Assembly (NCBI RefSeq): GCF_019669985.1
Contig: NZ_AP019782.1
Location: 62,001-126,000 of the forward strand
Origin: Methylogaea oryzae
GTDB taxonomy: Bacteria > Pseudomonadota > Gammaproteobacteria > Methylococcales > Methylococcaceae
Direction: 5' to 3'
DNA length: 64,000 nucleotides
A program made the translations under genes and the position numbers. Each line of letters starts with the position of its first letter. Position 1 is the first letter of the stretch. Below are positions 57,272-64,000 of this stretch, piece by piece. Below the pieces are notes generated by a model. That model was not told the DNA's origin, made no database searches, and saw only the letters and a program-made list of their open reading frames with translations.

Positions 57272-57979
57272 TCAGTAGTTTTCTCCGCCGCTCCCTCTTC
57301 CCGGCATGGTGAAGGAGAAAGGCGCCGTTCGTCCCGTCAAGGCTTCGATCAAGGCCAGTTCCTCGTCCGTGTGGTTTTTAACCGGCGCCGGCTGGATGCG
57401 CCGTTCGCCTTCGCCGCTGATGTAGCGAGGGGCGTCGTGATGAACCGACACGATGCTTTCGGTTTGTTCCGGCGCGCCTTCGGCGGTGATTTGCGTACGG
57501 CCGTAACAGGTGCAAACGTAGCTGCGCTCGGCTTCCGCTTCCACGTATACCCCGGTGCCGCGAATGCCGATGGTGGCGAATTGGGTTTGCACCTCGTGTT
57601 CGCGCTTGCCGAACACCGACAGCAGGGCGCCGGTGACGACCCGCAAGCCGTGCACGATCAAACCGCCGCCGCCGCTGAGTCGCAGCTCGGAACGTTCCCG
57701 CAGTATGAAAGCGTCCTGCCCTACCGCGAACACGACTTGGCTGCCCGGTCCGGTCTGGATGCGGTCGCCGGCTCCGATCCGCGTCTGTTCGTCGGCGGTT
57801 TGGCCATTGACCAACACATCGCCGTCGATTCGGTAAATGGAGCGCCCCGGTGGTAGCGGCCCCGGGGCATCGCCCAGTGCGCCGGCGTGGGCCGCCGGCC
57901 TGGCTCCGAGCATGAAAAAGCCGGCGCCCAGCCAGCGCAGCAGCGCGCGGCGGCGCGCCTCGAAAGCTTCGTCGGTCAT
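57272..57979 (-). CDS. FecR-domain exported protein
   Basis: The 235-residue protein has a basic N-terminus and signal helix ('RRRALLRWLGAGFFMLGARPAAHA'). A FecR-like beta domain follows ('GDRIQTGPGSQVVFAVGQDAFILRERSELRLS ... ATIGIRGTGVYVEAEAERSYVCTCYGR'). Such proteins are not always iron regulators; many FecR-domain proteins simply act as periplasmic scaffolds. No sigma factor is adjacent. It is divergent from a beta-barrel gene, with 64 bp between starts. Confidence 0.8.
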   Translation of the reverse strand: MTDEAFEARRRALLRWLGAGFFMLGARPAAHAGALGDAPGPLPPGRSIYRIDGDVLVNGQTADEQTRIGAGDRIQTGPGSQVVFAVGQDAFILRERSELRLSGGGGLIVHGLRVVTGALLSVFGKREHEVQTQFATIGIRGTGVYVEAEAERSYVCTCYGRTQITAEGAPEQTESIVSVHHDAPRYISGEGERRIQPAPVKNHTDEELALIEALTGRTAPFSFTMPGRGSGGENY

Positions 57980-58043
57980 TGCCTTCGCTCCTGTGCGGTT
58001 TTAGACTCGCCCTCGCCACCGATTATATGTGCGGGAAACGATT

Positions 58044-58913
58044 ATGGCAGCCGTCTGGCGGATAACGTGGGCGTGGGTATTGGCTTCGGCGGTTTGCGTC
58101 GCTTGGGGCGGGGAATATTACGGTCGCCTGGGCGGCGGCGCGGCGTACGACGACAACGTGACGCGCGGCGCGGACAACCAGTTTCGCCGGGGCGATTTTT
58201 CCTATCGGGTCTCCGGCGTTTCCGGGGTCGATTGGCGGTTGGGCGAGCGCCTGGGACTGGCGCTGGAAGCCCGGGTCGACGGCAGCCAATACCAGCGTTT
58301 CGAGCGCCTGTCGTCGCTACGGGGCGTTTTGCTGGCGCGCGCTTTGTTCAAGCCTTTCGATGGCTATACCGCGCCTTGGTTCGCTTTGGAATCGGAAGGG
58401 GGCGCGATAGGGCACAAGGACAGCGCCTTGCGCGACCGCTGGGAATGGAGCGGGCGGGCGCTCGCCGGTGCGCGGTTGACCGACCGGCTCAGCGCCAGCT
58501 TGGGCTATCAGTACGGTCTCACCCGCGGCGCCCAGTGGGGCGTTTGGAATACCGACACCCATGCGCTGTTGACGAGCCTTCAGTATGCCCTGACGCCCAA
58601 GGTCAATTTGTTCGTGGATTACCGTCTGACCGTCGGCAAGCACAACGCCACGGCGGCTTGGTCGCAGGGTCGCTGGTCCTACCCCGCTTACGACGTGCGT
58701 TGGCGCGACAAGGCGCTGGAGGCGGATACGGGCGTCGCCGTCTACGCGTATCGGATGGATGGCGTCAGCCACCAGGTCGCCGTGGGCGGCGCGTGGGATG
58801 TGGGGCATCGCTGGGGACTGGAATTGGCCGGGCGCTATTTCGTTCTCGACGGCGAGGCGGGCGCGTCCTATCAGGGGCTGGGGGGCAGCATCGGGGCCAA
58901 CTACCGGTTTTGA
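58044..58913 (+). CDS. Outer-membrane beta-barrel protein
   Basis: The 289-residue protein has a signal peptide ending 'AVCVAWG-GEYYGRLGGGAAYDDNVTRGADNQ'. Amphipathic strands follow and it ends '..GANYRF', with the C-terminal Phe of BAM substrates. 'YDDNV' openings occur in surface barrels such as capsule or cellulose exporter-type outer-membrane proteins and PEP-CTERM-associated barrels; the substrate cannot be named. ATG 58044 with GGGAA upstream is preferred to the in-frame GTG at 58029. Confidence 0.75.
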   Translation: MAAVWRITWAWVLASAVCVAWGGEYYGRLGGGAAYDDNVTRGADNQFRRGDFSYRVSGVSGVDWRLGERLGLALEARVDGSQYQRFERLSSLRGVLLARALFKPFDGYTAPWFALESEGGAIGHKDSALRDRWEWSGRALAGARLTDRLSASLGYQYGLTRGAQWGVWNTDTHALLTSLQYALTPKVNLFVDYRLTVGKHNATAAWSQGRWSYPAYDVRWRDKALEADTGVAVYAYRMDGVSHQVAVGGAWDVGHRWGLELAGRYFVLDGEAGASYQGLGGSIGANYRF

Positions 58914-58920
58914 GCCTGCT

Positions 58921-59475
58921 TTACCGCGACGGCCCCGGCGTGATGCTGGGGGTGGCGTTGCCGGTGTTTCGCGGCGCGTTGCCGAGGGCCGGGGCGCTAT
59001 GGCCGATGCCGATACGGACGTCGACGTTGCCCGACTCTGTCGTCCGGGTTTGCCGCTGTTGCAGCGCTGGGGAATAGTAGATCGCTCGGGGGTAGTAATA
59101 ATAGGCGCCGTCGCCTTCCTCCCGTTCCTGGGCTTCCAGCATCTCCCGCTGGTAGCGGGCTTGCGCTTCGGCGGCGCGGGCTTGGCGCTCCGCCGCGCGG
59201 GCGGCGTCTTCCTCCGCGCGCACTTTGCGCTCTTCCAGTTCCTTTTGCGCTTCGCTTTGCCGCTGGGCCTCCTGCTGCTGGCGCGCCTCTTGCTGCCGCG
59301 CCAGCTCCTCGGCGCTGGGCTCGGTGTTTTGCAGTTCCAGCAAGCTGCACTTGTCGCCGTTTTTCGGGGATTCGGTATAGACGGCCTTGCCGTCCCTTTG
59401 GCACCGATAGACATCGCTGGCGCTTGCCGTTGCGCTGAGCAGCAGCGCCGCCAAAATTGCCGTCCGCTTGTTCAT
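58921..59475 (-). CDS. DUF4124 secreted protein with coiled coil
   Basis: The 184-residue protein has a signal peptide and an N-terminal DUF4124 domain ('DVYRCQRDGKAVYTESPKNGDKCSLLEL', with two Cys). A Gln/Glu/Arg-rich coiled coil (about 55-115) and a Tyr/Pro-rich tail follow. The function is unknown; periplasmic or outer-membrane associated. Confidence 0.85.
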   Translation of the reverse strand: MNKRTAILAALLLSATASASDVYRCQRDGKAVYTESPKNGDKCSLLELQNTEPSAEELARQQEARQQQEAQRQSEAQKELEERKVRAEEDAARAAERQARAAEAQARYQREMLEAQEREEGDGAYYYYPRAIYYSPALQQRQTRTTESGNVDVRIGIGHSAPALGNAPRNTGNATPSITPGPSR

Positions 59476-59586
59476 GTTCCGTGCCTCGCCAACCGGTATT
59501 GCTTGGGTTTATCCCTAGGATAGCCGTAAACTTCAAGCTTAGAGGCCGGCTGCGCGGCCGTTCGCCAAGATCGAGGTTTTCTCAAT

Positions 59587-59961
59587 ATGTCCCGACTTTT
59601 TTTGACCGCCTGCGCCGTCAGCGGCTTTCTGGCCACGCTGATGGGAGCGGTGGGCGCCCACCTGTGGCGCGGCCGCATGGACGAGCATATGGCGGCGGTG
59701 TTCCAAACCGCCGTGCAGTACCATTTCTGGCACACCCTGGTGCTGGGGATGATCGCGTTGCTGGCCCGCCAATACGCCGACTCCCGCTGGCTGCGCTGGA
59801 GCGGCATTGCCATGGTGGCCGGCATGGCGCTGTTCAGCGGCAGTTTATACTGGCTGGCGGCCGGCGGTGAGCCGTTATACGCCAAGCTGGCTCCGCTGGG
59901 CGGCATGTCGCTGATGGTCGCTTGGCTGCTGCTGGCCGCTTTTGCCGCAACGGCGATCTGA
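59587..59961 (+). CDS. DUF423 membrane protein
   Basis: The 124-residue protein has four membrane helices and the DUF423 signatures 'GFLATLMGAVGAHLWRGRM', 'FQTAVQYHFWHTLVLGMIALLA' and 'LFSGSLYWLAAGG'. The role is unknown in all organisms. It is followed by pepN after about 50 bp. Confidence 0.9.
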   Translation: MSRLFLTACAVSGFLATLMGAVGAHLWRGRMDEHMAAVFQTAVQYHFWHTLVLGMIALLARQYADSRWLRWSGIAMVAGMALFSGSLYWLAAGGEPLYAKLAPLGGMSLMVAWLLLAAFAATAI

Positions 59962-60011
59962 ACCTCATTAACCCAATCCTCGCCGATGGCGGCGAATCAA
60001 GGCAACAGCGT

Positions 60012-62669
60012 ATGCGCGAAGCGACACCCAAAACCGTTTATTTAAAGGACTACACGCCGCCCGAGTATTTGATCGGGCAGGTGGAGCTGACTTTCCTGCT
60101 GGACGAGCGGGACTGCCAAGTCACCTCGCGTTTGCGCATGCAAAAGAATCCGGCCGGCGCGGATGCCAGCGCGCCGCTGGTGCTGGATGGGGAGAATCTC
60201 AAGCTCGAATCCGTGCGCCTTGCCGGCCGGGTGCTGCAGGAGGACGAATACCAGGTGACGCCGGAAAGCCTCATTATTCCGGGCGCGCCCAAGGTGGAGG
60301 TGTTCCTGCTGGAAATCGTCACCCGCATCGATCCGTCCGCCAACACCGCGCTGGAAGGCTTGTACCTATCCAACGACATGCTCTGCACCCAGTGCGAGGC
60401 GCAGGGCTTCCGCCGCATCACCTATTTCCTCGACCGGCCTGACGTGATGGCGAGCTATTCCGTCACGCTTATCGGAGATAAGTGGCGCTTCCCGGTGCTG
60501 TTGTCCAACGGCAACCGGGTGGCCGCCGGCCAATTGAAGAAAAATCGCCACTGGGTGCGTTGGGAAGACCCGCACAAGAAACCCTGCTATTTGTTCGCCC
60601 TGGTGGCCGGCCGGCTGGAGTGCCTGGAAGACGCCTACACCACGGCTTCCGGCCGCGAAGTGGCCTTGCAGATTTACGTGGAAAAGCACGACATCGACAA
60701 GTGCGACCACGCCATGCAATCCCTCAAAAACGCCATGCGCTGGGACGAGGAGGCCTTCGGCCGCGAATACGATCTGGACTTGTACATGATCGTGGCGGTC
60801 AGCCACTTCAATATGGGGGCCATGGAGAACAAGGGCCTCAACGTGTTCAATACCAAGTACGTGCTGGCCCGCCCCGACACCGCCACCGACGCGGACTACG
60901 AACATATCGAAGGCGTGATCGGCCACGAATACTTCCACAACTGGACCGGCAACCGCATCACCTGCCGCGACTGGTTCCAGTTGAGCCTGAAGGAAGGCCT
61001 CACCGTATTCCGCGACCAAGAGTTCACCGCCGACCGCACATCGCGCGGCGTCAAGCGCATCGAGGACGTCAACCTGTTGCGCAACCGCCAGTTCCTGGAG
61101 GACGCCGGCCCCTTGGCCCATCCGGTGCGGCCCGAGTCCTACATCGAGATCAACAACTTCTACACCCTCACCGTCTACGAGAAAGGCGCGGAAGTGGTGC
61201 GCATGCTGCACACCCTGCTCGGCAAGGAAGGGTTTCGCCAAGGCACGGACCTGTATTTCGAACGCCACGACGGCCAAGCCGTCACCTGCGACGACTTCGT
61301 GCGCTGCATGGAGGAGGCCAACGGTGTCGATCTCGCCCTGTTCCGCCGCTGGTACAGCCAGGCCGGCACGCCGGTGCTGCGTTTGACCGCCGACTACAGC
61401 GCCGCCGACGCCAGCCTCACCGTGCGCGTCAAGCAAAGCTGCCCGCCCACGCCGGGCCAGCCGGTGAAAGAGCCGCACCACATTCCTTTGGCTTTGGGCT
61501 TGCTGGGGCCGGACGGCGCCGATTTGCCGTTGCAATTGGAAGGGGAGGGGGCGCCGCACGCGGCGACCACGCGGGTGTTGAGCGTCACGGAAGCCGAACA
61601 AACCTTCCGCTTCGTCAATCTGCCGGCCAAACCGGTGGTGTCGGCCCTGCGCGGCTTTTCCGCGCCGGTGCGCCTGCACGTGCTGCGCGGATACGACGAG
61701 TTGGCGTTCCTGTTGCGCCACGACAGCGACGCCTTCAATCGCTGGGACGCCGGCCAGGTGCTGGCCAGCCAGATCATGCTCAACCTGGTGGAGCAGATTA
61801 TCGAAGGCGAGCAGCCGAAGAAAGCCGACCCGCACTTGGTGGAAGCCTACCGCCACCTGCTGGCGCAGCCCTGGGAGGATTTGTCCTTCCTGTCCCTGCT
61901 GCTGGGGTTGCCGTCGGAGGACTACATCGGCAGCCTGATGAAAATCATCGACCCGGATGCCATCCACGCCGCCCGTCAATTGCTCAAAAAGGAAATCGCC
62001 ACCGCCCTGGCCGACGATTTCCGGCGGCTGTATGCCGAACATCACCGCGACGAATCGGGCCGTTTCGACGCCCAGGCCATCGGCCGCCGCCGCTTGAAAA
62101 ACGTTTGCCTGGGTTATTTGGCGGAACTGGACACGGACGACACGCACCGCCTGTGCGCCGAGCAATTCCACCAGGCCCGCAACATGACCGACCAGATCGC
62201 CGCCCTGGGCTGTTTGGTCAACAGCTCTGCTGCCGCCAAGGGCGCCTGCCTGGCCGAATTCTACGAACAGTGGCGGGAGGAAGCCCTGGTGGTGGACAAA
62301 TGGTTCGCCCTGCAGGCCGGGTGCCACCTCCCCGGCACGCTGGACGTGGCGCGCGAGCTGTTGAGCCACCCCGCCTTCGACCTGAAGAATCCCAATCGCG
62401 TGCGCTCCCTGGTCGGCGCGTTCAGCCAGTCCAACCCGGTGCGTTTCCACGCCCTGGACGGCAGCGGCTACGACTTCCTGGCGGAGCAGGTCATCGCCCT
62501 CAACGCCCTCAACCCGCAAATCGCCGCCCGCCTGCTGGCCCCCTTGAGCCAATGGCGCCGCCTGGACGAGGCGCGGCAACGAGCCATGACCGCCGCCCTG
62601 AAACGCATCATGGCCGAGCCGGGCGTGTCCAAGGACGTGTACGAGGTGGCGAGCAAGAGCTTGGGTTAA
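60012..62669 (+). CDS. pepN: Aminopeptidase N (M1)
   Basis: The 885-residue cytoplasmic zinc aminopeptidase removes N-terminal residues from peptides. The exopeptidase motif GAMEN is at 269-273, and the zinc site His305-Glu306-x-x-His309 is in 'GHEYFHNWTGNRITCRDWFQLSLKEGLT'. The opening 'TVYLKDYTPPEYLIGQVELTF' is typical of proteobacterial PepN. The ATG at 60012 fits the family; the frame is open further upstream and overlaps DUF423. Confidence 0.96.
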   Translation: MREATPKTVYLKDYTPPEYLIGQVELTFLLDERDCQVTSRLRMQKNPAGADASAPLVLDGENLKLESVRLAGRVLQEDEYQVTPESLIIPGAPKVEVFLLEIVTRIDPSANTALEGLYLSNDMLCTQCEAQGFRRITYFLDRPDVMASYSVTLIGDKWRFPVLLSNGNRVAAGQLKKNRHWVRWEDPHKKPCYLFALVAGRLECLEDAYTTASGREVALQIYVEKHDIDKCDHAMQSLKNAMRWDEEAFGREYDLDLYMIVAVSHFNMGAMENKGLNVFNTKYVLARPDTATDADYEHIEGVIGHEYFHNWTGNRITCRDWFQLSLKEGLTVFRDQEFTADRTSRGVKRIEDVNLLRNRQFLEDAGPLAHPVRPESYIEINNFYTLTVYEKGAEVVRMLHTLLGKEGFRQGTDLYFERHDGQAVTCDDFVRCMEEANGVDLALFRRWYSQAGTPVLRLTADYSAADASLTVRVKQSCPPTPGQPVKEPHHIPLALGLLGPDGADLPLQLEGEGAPHAATTRVLSVTEAEQTFRFVNLPAKPVVSALRGFSAPVRLHVLRGYDELAFLLRHDSDAFNRWDAGQVLASQIMLNLVEQIIEGEQPKKADPHLVEAYRHLLAQPWEDLSFLSLLLGLPSEDYIGSLMKIIDPDAIHAARQLLKKEIATALADDFRRLYAEHHRDESGRFDAQAIGRRRLKNVCLGYLAELDTDDTHRLCAEQFHQARNMTDQIAALGCLVNSSAAAKGACLAEFYEQWREEALVVDKWFALQAGCHLPGTLDVARELLSHPAFDLKNPNRVRSLVGAFSQSNPVRFHALDGSGYDFLAEQVIALNALNPQIAARLLAPLSQWRRLDEARQRAMTAALKRIMAEPGVSKDVYEVASKSLG

Positions 62670-62672
62670 GCC

Positions 62673-63158
62673 ATGAACCTGCGCCGCCTCATCTGGCATG
62701 CGCCTTTTCTCAGCGACCGCCGCAAGCTGGAGTGGTTTCCGCCGTTCTGGCTGATGCGCATCAAGGTGCTGGAGGTGTCCGACGGCTGGCGCACGGTGCG
62801 GGTGCGGTTGCCGCAGACCTGGATTTCGCGCAATGCCGGCGGCGGCCTGTTCGGCGGTTTCCAGGCGGCCCTGGCCGATCCCGTCGCGCCCATGGCATGC
62901 ATGCATTTGTTTCCCGGTTACGCGGTATGGACGCGCCACCTGGCGCTGGATTTCCAGCACGAGGCGGGCACGGACTTGGAATTGCGCTTCCAGGTGACGG
63001 AGGGGCAGGAAGCGGACATCCGCGCGGAACTGCAACACCGCGGACGCGCCAGCCCGGTATTCCATTACGCCTATTACAATGGGGAGGGGCGGTTGTGCAC
63101 CGCCGTGGAAACCAAGGTGGCGATCCGGCCGCAGGGCTACCGCAAGCCGGGCGGTTAG
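62673..63158 (+). CDS. DUF4442-type hotdog protein
   Basis: The 161-residue protein resembles the DUF4442 hotdog-fold family: 'RVRLPQTWISRNAGGGLFGGFQAALADPVAPMACMHLFPGYAVWTRHLALDF'. Members are thioesterase-like, but a catalytic acid cannot be assigned here. It follows pepN by three bases and is translationally linked to it. Confidence 0.75.
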   Translation: MNLRRLIWHAPFLSDRRKLEWFPPFWLMRIKVLEVSDGWRTVRVRLPQTWISRNAGGGLFGGFQAALADPVAPMACMHLFPGYAVWTRHLALDFQHEAGTDLELRFQVTEGQEADIRAELQHRGRASPVFHYAYYNGEGRLCTAVETKVAIRPQGYRKPGG

Positions 63159-63288
63159 CCGCAGCCTTGCCGGGGTCCGGGCTTAATGTGAAAATAGCCC
63201 GCAACCAAAACCGTCGGCGCCGCTCCAGTCTTGTTGCCGGAGCCCGTTTTCGGCGCATTTCGATTCCCTTTAGCCAGCGAGTACGAAC

Positions 63289-63984
63289 ATGAATTCAAAT
63301 TGGATTGCACCGTCCATCCTTTCCGCCGATTTCGCCCGTTTGGGCCAGGAAGTGGACCAGGTATTGAAGTCCGGCGCCGACATCGTCCATTTCGACGTGA
63401 TGGACAACCACTACGTGCCCAACCTGACCATCGGCCCCCTGGTGTGCGAAGCCCTGCGCAAGCACGGCGTCACCGCGCCCATCGACGTGCACCTGATGAT
63501 CAAGCCGGTGGACCGCATCATTCCCGATTTCGCCAAGGCCGGCGCCAGCATCATCACTTTCCACCCGGAAGCTTCCGACCACATCGACCGCACCCTGCAG
63601 TTGATCAAGGACAACGGCTGCCAGTGCGGCCTGGTATTCAACCCGGCCACCCCGCTGCACCACCTGGACCACGTCATGGACAAGCTGGACATGATCCTGC
63701 TGATGTCGGTGAATCCGGGCTTCGGCGGCCAGAAGTTCATTCCCTACGTGCTGGACAAGGCCCGAGAAGTGCGCAAGCGCATCGACGCTTCCGGCTTCAG
63801 CAACATCCGCCTGGAAATCGACGGTGGCGTGGGCCCGGCCAACATCCGCGAAGTGGCCGAAGCCGGCGTGGATACCTTCGTGGCCGGTTCTGCCGTGTTC
63901 GGCGCGGGCAAGGATAGCGATCCCAACCGCTACGACAGCATCATCAAGTCGCTGCGCGACGAACTGGCCCAGGCCAAGCGGTAA
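63289..63984 (+). CDS. rpe: Ribulose-phosphate 3-epimerase
   Basis: The 231-residue TIM-barrel enzyme interconverts ribulose 5-phosphate and xylulose 5-phosphate. It regenerates the acceptor for formaldehyde fixation and serves the pentose phosphate pathway. Signatures '[16 protein letters not shown]', '[17 protein letters not shown]', '[13 protein letters not shown]' and '[11 protein letters not shown]' carry the metal ligands and phosphate site. Full length; the window ends 16 bp later. Confidence 0.97.
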   Translation: MNSNWIAPSILSADFARLGQEVDQVLKSGADIVHFDVMDNHYVPNLTIGPLVCEALRKHGVTAPIDVHLMIKPVDRIIPDFAKAGASIITFHPEASDHIDRTLQLIKDNGCQCGLVFNPATPLHHLDHVMDKLDMILLMSVNPGFGGQKFIPYVLDKAREVRKRIDASGFSNIRLEIDGGVGPANIREVAEAGVDTFVAGSAVFGAGKDSDPNRYDSIIKSLRDELAQAKR

Positions 63985-64000
63985 GCCCTTGAACCCTCCC

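Noticed and set aside
60366-63065. Minus-strand frame of 899 codons opposite pepN
   Set aside because: The plus strand encodes aminopeptidase N with intact GAMEN and HExxH motifs. The minus translation has no recognisable domain.

Overview
The window is GC-rich gammaproteobacterial chromosome, most likely from a type I methanotroph of the Methylococcaceae. The best evidence for this is a 3-hexulose-6-phosphate synthase (ribulose monophosphate pathway) with its own promoter and terminator, a ribulose-phosphate 3-epimerase near the right edge, and an octaheme hydroxylamine oxidoreductase with a HaoB-like partner, the hydroxylamine-handling pair known from ammonia-co-oxidising methanotrophs. No rRNA, tRNA, CRISPR array, phage or insertion sequence was recognised. 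Most genes between 2.3 and 55.7 kb lie on the minus strand; many long open frames opposite them are GC-driven shadows and are left out.

Layout. 0-5.7 kb: an outer-membrane porin behind a convincing sigma-54 promoter with an NtrC-like box, a small secreted protein, an AmtB ammonium transporter and a membrane PAS-GGDEF diguanylate cyclase. 5.7-14.5 kb: an unusual cluster consisting of a small secreted protein (paralogue of the one at 2.3 kb), a 1359-residue membrane protein that looks like a GlmS-type glutamine amidotransferase/SIS enzyme behind a degenerate site-2-protease-like membrane domain, a HEAT-repeat membrane protein and a NodT/OprM-type outer-membrane lipoprotein. This is the best candidate for an undescribed system. 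14.9-21.9 kb: a MoxR / DUF58 / DUF4381 / BatA / BatB-BatC fusion / BatD operon. 22-23.2 kb: divergent type IV pilin genes. 23.3-31.6 kb: an OlsB-like acyltransferase, an SGNH hydrolase, a zur-znuD zinc module with two Zur-like boxes, a WYL regulator, small proteins, and a D-Ala-D-Ala carboxypeptidase. 31.6-38 kb: a heavy-metal CzcCBA/CusCBA-type RND operon with a DUF3240 protein. 38-44.5 kb: cytochrome c maturation genes ccmABCDEF, interrupted by a BASS-family transporter and a Uma2 nuclease-fold gene, with no ccmG or ccmH. 44.6-47.6 kb: haoA and haoB. 48-50 kb: oligopeptidase A. 50.3-55.4 kb: a minor-pilin operon ending in an 825-residue PilV-like protein. 55.5-64 kb: truncated globin, hps, FecR-domain protein and divergent beta-barrel, DUF4124 and DUF423 proteins, aminopeptidase N, a hotdog-fold protein and rpe.

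How the parts fit together. AmtB, the NtrC/sigma-54-type porin promoter and HaoAB point to active nitrogen handling: ammonium uptake, and disposal of the hydroxylamine made when methane monooxygenase oxidises ammonia. The Ccm genes supply the haem attachment that an eight-haem protein such as HaoA requires. Hps and Rpe belong to formaldehyde assimilation. Zinc uptake (Zur/ZnuD) and metal export (Czc/Cus) genes lie close together. Two separate pilin loci suggest a type IV pilus.
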